A stretch of 64,000 bases of DNA from Salinispira pacifica (lineage in GTDB: Bacteria; Spirochaetota; Spirochaetia; DSM-27196; Salinispiraceae), in contig NC_023035.1 in the NCBI RefSeq assembly GCF_000507245.1, positions 3,639,570 through 3,703,569 of the forward strand, read 5' to 3'. The translations under genes and the position numbers were made by a program. The notes beneath the pieces are model-generated. The model was given only the letters and a program-made list of their open reading frames with translations, did no database searches and was not told the origin of the DNA. This document shows, in pieces, positions 41,453 through 49,647 of the stretch. The number at the start of each line of letters is the position of its first letter. The first letter of the stretch is position 1.

Positions 41453-42930
41453 GCGAGATCACCAAAAAGGAACCGGCACTCAAACACATGCTTGCCTACG
41501 GCAGCGGAGATATTTACGGTGGAGGCTCATTTTTTATTATCGGGGCGCTGTTCCTGGTGTTTCTCACAGATGTGGTGGGTATGAAGCCTTCACTTGCCGG
41601 CGTGATCATTCTCATCGGAAAAATCTGGGATGCAGTAAGCGACCCTGCAATGGGATTTCTATCGGATAACACCCGAAGCCGCTGGGGAAGGCGAAGGGTC
41701 TTTTTTCTCATCGGAGTGTTGCCGGTATTCCTCTCATTCTCCCTGCTCTGGATTTCCGTCCCCGGAACCCCGGCAGCCGGATTTTTCTACTATCTGGCAG
41801 CGTATCTGTTTTTTAATTCGGTTTTTACCATGATGCTCATCCCCTATAATTCACTTCCTGCGGAGATGAGCAAAACATACGCGAAACGTTCCCGGATGAT
41901 TGCAGTGAGAATGGTGTTCTCCCAGCTGGGAGTATTGCTGGGAGCGGTTGCGGCGAAGACCCTGGTGGAATTGTTTCCCACAGAAACAGAGGGCTATATG
42001 TTTATGGGCCTGATATTCGGAGGTCTCTATGCAATTCCATGGATTTTCGTATTTTTCGGTACTTATGAGCGGGACCACAGTTCTGAACCGCCCGTTCGAG
42101 GATTCCGCACAGCTCTGGTCAGCATTCTCTCGGAATTCGCAACTACCATGAGGAACCGTTCCCTGCGGATCCATATCAGCATGTACCTGGCTGCCTATCT
42201 CACCATGGATATATTCAATGCGTTGTTTCTTTTTTACCTGAAGGATTATCTGGACCGGGAGCCCCTGTACCAGGTTCTCCTGGGAATTGTAATCGGCACC
42301 CAGATCCTCACGCTCTATTTTGTTGCACGGAGCTGCAGCCGGATCGGAAACGCTCCTACATACCGGCGTCACATCGTTATCTGGGCCGCCGGCTTTTTGA
42401 TCCTGGGATTGGTGCGCCCGGCAACACCCATCCCCATTCTGATCATCCCCGCCGTTCTTATCGGGATAGGACTCAGCGGAGGTGCGATGGTTCCCTATAA
42501 TATGCTTGCCTTCGTCACCGATGCGGATGAAATGATTACCCGCAGACGCCGTGAAGGAACCTATGCGGGGGTTATGACCTTTATCAGGAAAACAGCTCAG
42601 GCTCTGGCTCTCTTCCTTGTGGGACTCGGGTTGGACGCCATCGGGTACATTCCGGCTTCTCAGGGGCTGGATGTGATCCAAAGCAATGAAACTGTTTCCG
42701 GAATCAGGTGGATGCTCATGAGCGCACCCGCAGTTCTATTGATCTTCGGATTCCTGATCTCTCTGAAGTTCAGCATAAACCCTCAAAATCACCGTGTCCT
42801 GCTGAAGGAAATTAAACGGTTGAAACACGGAGGCAGGAAAGCCGACGCCGAGCAACAAACCCGGCAAATTCTCAGAGATATTACCGGTCTGCATTATGAA
42901 CAGCTCTGGTCCGAATCCGGGGGCGGATAG
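41449..42930 (+). CDS. MFS transporter, GPH (glycoside-pentoside-hexuronide) type
   Basis: A 493-residue symporter with twelve membrane segments. VGKIWDAVSDPAMGFLSDNTRSRWGRRR-type sequence near residue 60 (with DPAMGFLSDNTRSRWGRRR) is the GPH signature, with the cation-site Asp residues. It would import a sugar or glycoside with Na+ or H+. Coupled by a 4-nt overlap to the GtrA-acyltransferase gene. Confidence 0.9.
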   Translation: MSEITKKEPALKHMLAYGSGDIYGGGSFFIIGALFLVFLTDVVGMKPSLAGVIILIGKIWDAVSDPAMGFLSDNTRSRWGRRRVFFLIGVLPVFLSFSLLWISVPGTPAAGFFYYLAAYLFFNSVFTMMLIPYNSLPAEMSKTYAKRSRMIAVRMVFSQLGVLLGAVAAKTLVELFPTETEGYMFMGLIFGGLYAIPWIFVFFGTYERDHSSEPPVRGFRTALVSILSEFATTMRNRSLRIHISMYLAAYLTMDIFNALFLFYLKDYLDREPLYQVLLGIVIGTQILTLYFVARSCSRIGNAPTYRRHIVIWAAGFLILGLVRPATPIPILIIPAVLIGIGLSGGAMVPYNMLAFVTDADEMITRRRREGTYAGVMTFIRKTAQALALFLVGLGLDAIGYIPASQGLDVIQSNETVSGIRWMLMSAPAVLLIFGFLISLKFSINPQNHRVLLKEIKRLKHGGRKADAEQQTRQILRDITGLHYEQLWSESGGG

Positions 42931-42981
42931 TATCCACTCAATTGCATTTTTACCGGGTATTGCTGAGGGCGGGCCGATACT

Positions 42982-43698
42982 TCACAGCAGACCGCATTGA
43001 TCCAGCCAGTGTGTGAAAAATGCCGTGGACCACGCCTTTAAAGCAGGGCATTTCTCCCGGGACTCATCCCTCAGCAATGCTGCATCCACACCCGGTGTAA
43101 GGGAAATTTCCAGGGCATGCCCTGAGAACCAGTGTTCCAGGTCCGGATAATCCGCTTCCAGGTGAAACTGCAGTCCCAGAATTTTCGGAGTCAATGCAAA
43201 TGCCTGATGCGAATACCGCTCGTTAAAGGCCAGCAGCACTCCTCCGTCCGGAAGATCGAAGGTCTCGCCATGCCAATGCAGGACATCCGCGGAATTCCCG
43301 GCACCGGGAACCGAAAGTCCGTAGGCTGCGGCCTGCCCGGTGAAGGTCACCCCAGCCCAGCCGATTTCCGGCACATCGCCGGGATACACCCGGGCTCCGG
43401 CCGCTTTTGCAATTAACTGTGCTCCCAGACAGATGCCCAGGGTCGGCAATCCTTCTGCTATCCGCCTGCCGAGAAATTCTGTTTCACTGACCAGCCAGGG
43501 ATACTCTGTCTGGTCATGTACGCTCATAGGACCGCCCAGGACAATCAACGGCCGCCGGGAAAGGGGATCCAGGGCTGACCAATCCGTGTCTTTCAGAACA
43601 GGAACATCAATATACCTGAAATCAATCTGAAGCCGCTCCAGAACAGCGGCAAAACTTCCCAGATCTTCAAATTTCACATGCCTGAATACATCGATCAT
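42982..43698 (-). CDS. class I glutamine amidotransferase-like protein
   Basis: A 238-residue GATase1 domain of the GMP-synthase-like group. LGICLGAQLIAKAAGA contains the nucleophile Cys (about 92) and LGLQFHLEADYPD the His-x-Glu of the triad, so the glutaminase site looks complete. No synthetase domain is attached. The start overlaps the aromatic ammonia-lyase stop by 4 nt, so it belongs to the PYP chromophore operon. Its role there is unknown; it could be a gamma-glutamyl peptidase or act on ammonia/amide nitrogen. Confidence 0.88.
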   Translation of the reverse strand: MIDVFRHVKFEDLGSFAAVLERLQIDFRYIDVPVLKDTDWSALDPLSRRPLIVLGGPMSVHDQTEYPWLVSETEFLGRRIAEGLPTLGICLGAQLIAKAAGARVYPGDVPEIGWAGVTFTGQAAAYGLSVPGAGNSADVLHWHGETFDLPDGGVLLAFNERYSHQAFALTPKILGLQFHLEADYPDLEHWFSGHALEISLTPGVDAALLRDESREKCPALKAWSTAFFTHWLDQCGLL

Positions 43699-45227
43699 TC
43701 CTGAATACCGTCCTGCCGGCGGATCAGCTTTTCAACACTCTGTAACTGGAGATCAATCAAAGCACCTTCCTCCGGCGGTTGGAATGCCGGCTCCAGGATT
43801 TTCACCAGTTCTGAAGAGAGCCTGTGCTTTATATCCCGCTGGGATACGGCCCGCACTCCCGCCGTCACCCCATGGGCCAGAATCAGAAACATCCGGTCCA
43901 ACTGCTCTCTCAGCTTCAAGGAGGACACTGACCCCATGGAGACAACATCCTGGTTTCCGCTTTCAGTGGGCCGGCTGAGCACCGAGACAGGGGCTGCGAA
44001 ATGCTGTATTTCCGCCGAAAGTGCGGTGGTACTGATGCCCAGAGCCTTCAGTCCAAAATCCGTCACTTCCTCCCCTGCAGCCAGGTTTTTCCGTAGGCTG
44101 CCGCTTCCCTCCAGAAGCAGCTGGATTTGTCTGTCCACCAGCTGGGCGCTTGTGGACAGGGCAATCCGCAGATAATCACATGCTGCAGCAATATGTCCGC
44201 CGTAAAAATTCCCCGTATGAAACACCCGTCCGGTTTCCGGGTCAAACAGGGGGTTGTCGTTGGCGGAGTTAATCTCCCGTTCAATCCAGAGTTCTGCAAG
44301 ATCGACAGTATCTCTGAGAACCCCTGCGGTCTGGGGGGCACAGCGCATGCTGTACCTGGGCTGGATGTTACCCATGCGCTCCATTCGGGATATGGGCCGG
44401 GAATCCAGCTCACAACTGCCGCGTATTTCTTCGGCTGAGGCTATGCTGCCGGGATGATGCTTGAGCTGATGTACCCAGGAATCAAAGGGCTCTTCCGAGC
44501 TCCCCAGGGATAGGGCGGTCATGGATGATATACGGTCACACCAGCGGGCGCTGCTGCGGGCCTCTATCAGAGATATTGCAGCCAATGCGGTAAGCATGGC
44601 AGTGCCGTTCATCACCGCCAGACCTTCTTTCAGCCCCAGTTTCCACGGAGTTATGCCCAGCTCCTGAAGGACGGATGCGCTGTCGCGGATTTCTCCACCG
44701 AACCACGCCCGGCGTTTACCCTGGAGCATTGCGGCCAGATAGCTCAGGGGGGTGAGGTCGCCGCTGGCACCTACACTGCCCCGGCTGGGAAGAACCGGAA
44801 TCACATCCAGATTGAAGAGCTTCACCATAAATTCAAGAAATTCCGGACGTACGGCGGACACCCCCTGAGCCAGACTGACAATTCGGCAGAGGAACACAGC
44901 CCGGGACTCCCCCGGACTGAGCAGTGGACCGCTTCCGGCTCCGTGGAATTCCACAAGTTTCTCCTGCAGTTCCAGGCGGGACTTCTCGGGTATGTCTCTG
45001 GTGCCGTCATCTCCGAATCCGGTTGTGACACCGTAAATATGATCGCCTCTGTGGATGCAGCGTTCCAGTATCTCCCGGGATGTACCGGCCAGCTCCAGGA
45101 CTTCCGGTTCAAGGGATATAATGCCGGGACTGCGGTAGGCCCGGTATATGTTTTCACAGTTTACCCAACCGCCGGATTCCCGGGATACAGATATGCTGAG
45201 ATTCCATTTGCTTTGAGATTTTTCCAT
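43695..45227 (-). CDS. tal: MIO-type aromatic amino acid ammonia-lyase (tyrosine ammonia-lyase for PYP)
   Basis: A 510-residue member of the histidine/phenylalanine/tyrosine ammonia-lyase family. GSVGASGDLTPLSYL contains Ala154-Ser155-Gly156, which cyclise to the MIO electrophile; Tyr65 in HIYGVTTGFG is the catalytic base. Family knowledge: TAL turns tyrosine into p-coumarate, the PYP chromophore precursor, and tal genes sit next to pyp. The selectivity pair reads Phe94-His95 (LVEFHGAGSG), neither the His-Leu of Rhodobacter TAL nor the Ser-His of HutH. I call it TAL from context; no other hut gene is present. The ATG at 45227 has no Shine-Dalgarno. Confidence 0.85.
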   Translation of the reverse strand: MEKSQSKWNLSISVSRESGGWVNCENIYRAYRSPGIISLEPEVLELAGTSREILERCIHRGDHIYGVTTGFGDDGTRDIPEKSRLELQEKLVEFHGAGSGPLLSPGESRAVFLCRIVSLAQGVSAVRPEFLEFMVKLFNLDVIPVLPSRGSVGASGDLTPLSYLAAMLQGKRRAWFGGEIRDSASVLQELGITPWKLGLKEGLAVMNGTAMLTALAAISLIEARSSARWCDRISSMTALSLGSSEEPFDSWVHQLKHHPGSIASAEEIRGSCELDSRPISRMERMGNIQPRYSMRCAPQTAGVLRDTVDLAELWIEREINSANDNPLFDPETGRVFHTGNFYGGHIAAACDYLRIALSTSAQLVDRQIQLLLEGSGSLRKNLAAGEEVTDFGLKALGISTTALSAEIQHFAAPVSVLSRPTESGNQDVVSMGSVSSLKLREQLDRMFLILAHGVTAGVRAVSQRDIKHRLSSELVKILEPAFQPPEEGALIDLQLQSVEKLIRRQDGIQE

Positions 45228-45233
45228 TAGTAC

Positions 45234-45263
45234 ATTATAAAGACTCAAAAAACACTATGTAAG
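45234..45263 (-). promoter_or_regulatory. candidate leaderless promoter of the tal gene
   Basis: On the minus strand CTTACA (45263-45258), 18 nt, TATAAT (45239-45234). The ATG at 45227 follows after six bases. The -35 region overlaps a short dyad GTAA-N6-TTAC (45259-45272) that also lies in the pyp leader, so one regulator could affect both directions. Confidence 0.45.
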
Positions 45264-45283
45264 TATATTTACGAGGAGAATGT

Positions 45284-45661
45284 ATGGAGATTGTAAAATT
45301 CGGAAGCGATGACATCGGAAATGTTGTATCCAATTTGGGTGACGATAAAATAGACGACCTTGCCTTCGGCGCAATCAAACTCGACGAAAAAGGAACAATT
45401 CTGGTTTACAACGAAGCCGAAGGTGCCATTACCGGACGGAACCCCAACGATGTAATCGGAAAAAACTTCTTCACTGAGGTAGCGCCCTGCACCAACCAGC
45501 CTGAATTTCACGGCGTATTTGATGATGGTGTGAAAAACGGCAATTTGAACACCCTCTTTGAGTACGTGTTCGACTACAAGATGGAAGCCACCAAGGTGAA
45601 AGTTCATATGAAAGAAGCTCTGAGCAAAGACGGCTACTGGATCTTTGTAAAACGGGTATAG
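45284..45661 (+). CDS. pyp: photoactive yellow protein (PAS-fold blue-light receptor)
   Basis: Exactly 125 residues, co-linear without gaps with Halorhodospira halophila PYP as I recall it. Seen directly: Tyr42, Glu46, Thr50 and Arg52 ([13 protein letters not shown]) around the chromophore, Cys69 in [10 protein letters not shown] for thioester attachment of p-coumarate, Tyr94, Phe96 and Met100 of the pocket, and the [13 protein letters not shown] and [11 protein letters not shown] segments. It should absorb blue light and undergo a trans-cis photocycle. GAGGAG lies five bases before the ATG. It is divergent from tal and followed by the chromophore ligase gene. The output partner is not evident. 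Confidence 0.97.
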   Translation: MEIVKFGSDDIGNVVSNLGDDKIDDLAFGAIKLDEKGTILVYNEAEGAITGRNPNDVIGKNFFTEVAPCTNQPEFHGVFDDGVKNGNLNTLFEYVFDYKMEATKVKVHMKEALSKDGYWIFVKRV

Positions 45662-45667
45662 CATATT

Positions 45668-45692
45668 CTGCCGGCCGGTCCGCGGCCGGCGG
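45668..45692 (+). terminator. intercistronic hairpin between pyp and the ligase gene
   Basis: A 9-bp GC-rich stem (45668-45676 with 45684-45692, one G-U pair) and a 7-nt loop. No U run. It probably lowers ligase expression relative to the stoichiometrically needed PYP and protects the pyp mRNA end. Confidence 0.65.
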
Positions 45693-45703
45693 ATTCAGTT
45701 CAT

Positions 45704-46891
45704 ATGAAAGAATCTTTACCTTTGAATCCCCTGACACAGCTTACCAAGGATGATCTTCAGCGCTTCATACGGGATTTTGTGTCCTATCATCTGAGTGCTC
45801 TCAGAGGCGGGAGCGCTCCGGATTTTTCGGAAGAAGATCACACCCGCCGCTTTTCCGAAGCACCATTTTTCATGGACTCACTTGAACTGGTTACCCTCAC
45901 AGGAATGATCTGTGACAGTTTTTTTGTTCAGGAGACAGGTCTGGAGGATCTCTTTCTTGCCAGACCTTCCATTGAACAGTGGAGCGAACTCCTGCTGAAG
46001 AGCCTCGGTGTGTATCATGACTCAATGAGGTTTTTCTCTTCAGGATCCCAGGGAAAACCTGCAGCCGCCCGGCACCGGGGCGAAGACCTTGGACTTGAAT
46101 TGGAACATTTGTCCGAACTGATCACCCGGCAGACCACTCCCGGACGTATTGTTTCCATGGTTCCTTCCAACCACATCTACGGAAGCATTTTCACCCTGTT
46201 TCTTCCCAAAAAACTCGGTGTACCGATGGAACGGCACAATGACATCTCCGGCAAGCTGAGAAAGGGGGATGTGATTATTGCCATCCCGACCTGGATCGCC
46301 CAATGGCGCTCCCGGGCTATTTCCTTACCCGAGGACGTTCTGGTAGTGTCCTCCACTGCGCCCCTGGATGATGAACTATCCCACTGGCTGAACCATCGCA
46401 ATGCTGCATTTCTGGAAATATACGGTTCGTCCGAAACCGCCGGTGTAGCCTATCGCAACACTCCCGGAAGCCTGTTCACACTTTTTCCATACTGGAAACG
46501 GATCTCCGAGAGCATAATTCAAAGGGATCACTCATCAGAAACGTATGACCTCCCGGATCATATTCAATGGCAGGATTCCCGGCATTTTACACCGTCAGGA
46601 AGGAAGGATCGGTTGGTACAAATTAACGGAATAAACGTGAACCCAGAGCAGATTGCAGAGAAGTTCCGCAGTCATCCGGATGTTAAGGATGCCGCAGTAC
46701 GAAGCTTCCAGACCTCAGTGGGTTCGCGATTAAAGATTTTTATTCGAACACTAAGTGAAAACCCTGACCTTGAAGCCTCACTCAGAGACTGGGCATCCCG
46801 GCAGCTCCCCCCCCATCAGCGGCCTGCACGCTATACTTTTGGTTCTCAAATGCCAAAAAACTCTATGAACAAGCAGACAGATTGGGAATAG
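45704..46891 (+). CDS. pcl: p-coumarate:CoA ligase-like adenylating enzyme of PYP clusters
   Basis: A 395-residue, shortened member of the adenylate-forming superfamily. Residues about 15-105 resemble an acyl-carrier-like helical domain with MDSLELVTL (Ser59 at the phosphopantetheine position). The adenylation core follows: P-loop SSGSQGKP (112-119), YGSSETAG (240-247), SGRKDRLVQINGINVNP (298-314) and PKNSMNK with the final Lys390. Plant-type 4CL is about 540 residues, so much of the N-terminal subdomain is missing; this short form is what I associate with PYP clusters. It should activate p-coumarate for transfer to Cys69. Weak ribosome-binding site. Confidence 0.85.
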   Translation: MKESLPLNPLTQLTKDDLQRFIRDFVSYHLSALRGGSAPDFSEEDHTRRFSEAPFFMDSLELVTLTGMICDSFFVQETGLEDLFLARPSIEQWSELLLKSLGVYHDSMRFFSSGSQGKPAAARHRGEDLGLELEHLSELITRQTTPGRIVSMVPSNHIYGSIFTLFLPKKLGVPMERHNDISGKLRKGDVIIAIPTWIAQWRSRAISLPEDVLVVSSTAPLDDELSHWLNHRNAAFLEIYGSSETAGVAYRNTPGSLFTLFPYWKRISESIIQRDHSSETYDLPDHIQWQDSRHFTPSGRKDRLVQINGINVNPEQIAEKFRSHPDVKDAAVRSFQTSVGSRLKIFIRTLSENPDLEASLRDWASRQLPPHQRPARYTFGSQMPKNSMNKQTDWE

Positions 46892-47306
46892 TTATAACAT
46901 AATCTGATATTTCTTCTCATTTTACCCTGAAGAAACAAACCCATAAGGATAGAAATATTTAGTGTACTGAACATTTCTCTTGCCAATGTTGTCTCCATTG
47001 CGTATGATGATAAGGCATGCTTCGATTTCATACAGCGTATGTTCTCGCAGTGTCTGCAGCTGTTTGAACCGGAATTCATCCGGTTCTTATATGTGCCCGG
47101 CACAAGAATCTGCCGAGCCTTTTACAGCCGGTTCAGTCGTTCCGGCTGCGCTGTACCGAAAATCAAACATTCGGAAAATACCTTTTTTCCGGAAGCATCG
47201 GGTTTTCGGTGGTGAGATCCGGTGTAAACCGCATCTTTCTTTGCGCTGTTTCATATCTATGTATCAAATCGAAGCATACTTCTATCTCATCTTAAGGAGG
47301 GATATC
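46892..47306. other. 415-bp intergenic region, mostly unassigned
   Basis: Between the pcl stop and ehuB. One frame on the plus strand is open from 46931 to a TGA at 47213-47215 (about 94 codons) without any ATG, GTG or TTG at its beginning that makes sense; it encodes NISLANVVSIAYDDKACF and a Cys-containing tail. It could be a gene remnant or chance. I see no convincing terminator; the ehuB promoter is presumably in the last 100 bp. Confidence 0.5.
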
Positions 47307-48185
47307 ATGGATATCTCAAGACTGATCAGACGTATGCCTGCAGTGCTGTTGGTTCTGCTAATTTCCTCAGCTGCAGTTTTTGCCGGGCCACAAGCTGAAG
47401 GCGGCTCTCAGGATGTTCTCATGCAGAGAATAGAGGACGGAAAAACCATCCGTATCGGATTTGCCAACGAAGTACCCTGGGCCTACCCCGGCGACAATCA
47501 GGATCCCCTGGGTTTTGTAAACCAGATAACCCTGGATATTCTGGAGAGCATGGGATACACCAATATTGAACCGGTTGTTACCGAATGGGGCGGTCTCATC
47601 CCCGGATTGAAAGCCAACAGATTCGACATTATTACCGGCGGTATGTACATCCTTCCCAGCCGTGCAGAGAACATTAACTTCTCCGAACCCATTGGTGTTT
47701 TCGGTGAAAGCTTTATCGTTCCCGCTGGAAATCCCGAGGGCATTGAAAGCTATGATGATATCCGGGAAAGCGGTGTTACCATGGTAACCGGTTCAGGGTA
47801 CAGCAGCGTGGAGCATGCAAAAACCGTGGGAATCCCAGATGAAAATGTAATCACCGTCCCCGGCAACTCAGAAATTCTCGCCGCGGTGCGCTCAGGGCGG
47901 GCATACGCCGGAGCAGGAACCTACTTCAGCTCCCTGTATCTTGCAGAAGAAAGCAATGGAGATGTGGAAGTTACCGATCCCCGCAAGAATCCCGACTGGA
48001 CCTTTAATTGGGCCGGTATCGGTTTCCGGAAATCTGATACGGAATTCCTTCAGGCTTTTAATGAAGCCCTGGCTGAGTACATGGGTTCTCCGGAAATGAT
48101 GGAAAACGTAGCCGAGTACGGATACACGGAATCTCAGCTGCCCGGAGATATTACCACTGAAGAGGTTGTTCAGCGCCTCGAATAA
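47307..48185 (+). CDS. ehuB: ectoine/hydroxyectoine-type ABC transporter, solute-binding protein
   Basis: A 292-residue family-3 (amino-acid type) binding protein with a signal peptide (MDISRLIRRMPAVLLVLLIS, cleavage near VFAGP). The mature start IRIGFANEVPWAYPGDNQDP, the TEWGGLIPGLKANRFDIITGGMYI stretch and NFSEPIGVFGESFIV are the pattern of EhuB proteins. AAGGAGG precedes the ATG. Order B-C-D-A of the four genes is that of ehu operons. Substrate assignment is from similarity and the osmotic context, not proven. Confidence 0.85.
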   Translation: MDISRLIRRMPAVLLVLLISSAAVFAGPQAEGGSQDVLMQRIEDGKTIRIGFANEVPWAYPGDNQDPLGFVNQITLDILESMGYTNIEPVVTEWGGLIPGLKANRFDIITGGMYILPSRAENINFSEPIGVFGESFIVPAGNPEGIESYDDIRESGVTMVTGSGYSSVEHAKTVGIPDENVITVPGNSEILAAVRSGRAYAGAGTYFSSLYLAEESNGDVEVTDPRKNPDWTFNWAGIGFRKSDTEFLQAFNEALAEYMGSPEMMENVAEYGYTESQLPGDITTEEVVQRLE

Positions 48186-48216
48186 GAACAATCCCTAAGC
48201 TTTATCCGTAATGGTA

Positions 48217-48248
48217 CAGAAACCCGGCTCCGGCCGGGTTTCTGTTTT
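48217..48248 (+). terminator. hairpin after ehuB
   Basis: Perfect 12-bp stem (CAGAAACCCGGC, 48217-48228, with 48233-48244), TCCG loop, then TTTT (48245-48248). A partial terminator is typical between a binding protein and its permeases. Confidence 0.85.
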
Positions 48249-48277
48249 CGCACGGCCCTTCAGATAAGAAGATTTTC

Positions 48278-48946
48278 ATGGAAACGTATATTGAATTTAT
48301 GCAGACCTACGGCCCCCGTTTTTTCAACGGTGCCGTTGTGACGCTTCAACAGACCGTCCTGGGAGCATTGCTTGCCATTGTGATTGCGCTGATAGCAGCT
48401 CTCATGAAGATGTCCCCGTTGAAGCCTCTGAAATGGCTCAGTTCCACCTATATTGAGGTTTTCCGCGGGACATCCTTGCTGGTACAACTGTATTGGATCT
48501 TTTTTGTACTCCCGCTGTTCGGCATTTCACTGAGCAAAATGACTGCCGGATACATCGCTTTGGGGATGAATCTTGGAGCGTATGGTGCTGAACTTGTTCG
48601 GGGCGGCATTCAGTCTGTTCCAAAAGGACAGCATGAGGCGGCTATTGCCCTGAACCTCTCCCCCGCACAAAGAATGAGAAGAATCATCCTCCCACAGGCG
48701 TTGCGGAACATGCTTCCTCCCTGGGGCAATCTGCTCATCGAACTTTTAAAGGCAACAGCCCTTGTTGCATTAATATCTGTACCGGATCTCATGTTCGAAT
48801 CCAAGCAGATTAATGCTAGTACCTTTCTTTCCGCCGAGGCTTTTGGAACCGCCCTGGTAATCTACTATATTTATGCCCGATTTCTTATTACCCCGGGTAT
48901 GCGCGGGCTGGAAAGAAAACTATCGAAAAAACTCAGCAGGAGCTGA
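48278..48946 (+). CDS. ehuC: ectoine-type ABC transporter permease
   Basis: A 222-residue HisM/GlnP-type permease with five membrane segments. The EAA loop reads PKGQHEAAIALNLSPAQRMRRIILPQALR. EVFRGTSLLVQLYW is the characteristic N-terminal amino-acid permease stretch. Weak AAGAAG before the ATG. Two bases separate it from ehuD. Confidence 0.85.
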   Translation: METYIEFMQTYGPRFFNGAVVTLQQTVLGALLAIVIALIAALMKMSPLKPLKWLSSTYIEVFRGTSLLVQLYWIFFVLPLFGISLSKMTAGYIALGMNLGAYGAELVRGGIQSVPKGQHEAAIALNLSPAQRMRRIILPQALRNMLPPWGNLLIELLKATALVALISVPDLMFESKQINASTFLSAEAFGTALVIYYIYARFLITPGMRGLERKLSKKLSRS

Positions 48947-48948
48947 TT

Positions 48949-49647
48949 ATGTTTGACTGGAATTGGAATTTCACCATTGAAATATTGCCCCGACTTCTGG
49001 AAGCCACCCTGAATACTCTCATGGCCGCAGGTTTCGGGTATCTGATTGCACTTGTGGTAGGCCTGATATTCGCCCTTGCCCAGAGAACACCGGTGCGCAG
49101 CGTCACTCTTGTGGTCCGGGAAGTTGTGGAGTTTATCAGATCCACACCTCTGGTACTGCAGATATTTTTTGTATTCTACGTGGGACCGCAGTTTGGAATC
49201 AGGCTCAGCCCGTGGACAGCCGGTATGATAGCCATTGGACTTCACTACGCCAGCTACATGTCCGAAGTGTACCGTGCAGGCCTCAATTCTGTTCCTAGAG
49301 GACAATGGGAAGCCTGCAAAGCTCTTGACCTGAGTGTTCACCGTACCTACTCAAAAATTATTATTCCCCAGGCCATACCCACCATCATTCCGGGAATGGG
49401 AAATTACCTGGTAGGTATTTTCAAGGATACCCCCATGCTTTCGGTGATCGGTGTCACCGAGCTGATGCATGCGGCCACATCCATCGGGGCGGAAACATAC
49501 CGCTTTCTTGAACCATATACCCTTGTGGGAGTTCTCTTCCTGAGTATTTCCATCCCTACGGCTTTCTTCTTCCGTAACCTGGAAGACAAAATCCGGGTCT
49601 CACTGGGTATGAAAAAAATACATCAAAAGGATGACAGTAATGAATAA
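48949..49647 (+). CDS. ehuD: ectoine-type ABC transporter permease
   Basis: A 232-residue second permease of the same family (EFIRSTPLVLQIFF; EAA loop PRGQWEACKALDLSVHRTYSKIIIPQ). CAGGAG precedes the ATG. It forms the channel with EhuC. The stop overlaps the ehuA start by 8 nt. Confidence 0.85.
   Translation: MFDWNWNFTIEILPRLLEATLNTLMAAGFGYLIALVVGLIFALAQRTPVRSVTLVVREVVEFIRSTPLVLQIFFVFYVGPQFGIRLSPWTAGMIAIGLHYASYMSEVYRAGLNSVPRGQWEACKALDLSVHRTYSKIIIPQAIPTIIPGMGNYLVGIFKDTPMLSVIGVTELMHAATSIGAETYRFLEPYTLVGVLFLSISIPTAFFFRNLEDKIRVSLGMKKIHQKDDSNE

Noticed and set aside
41851-42681. 276-codon minus-strand frame inside the GPH symporter gene
   Set aside because: Antisense shadow of a clear membrane transporter; composition is hydrophilic and motif-free.
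43695-45227. Annotation of the lyase as histidine ammonia-lyase (hutH)
   Set aside because: No other hut gene is present, and the divergent pyp and nearby pcl genes point to tyrosine as substrate; the residue pair is ambiguous.
45284-45661. Treating the PYP as a generic PAS-domain protein
   Set aside because: Length, gap-free register and all chromophore-pocket residues are specific to PYP.
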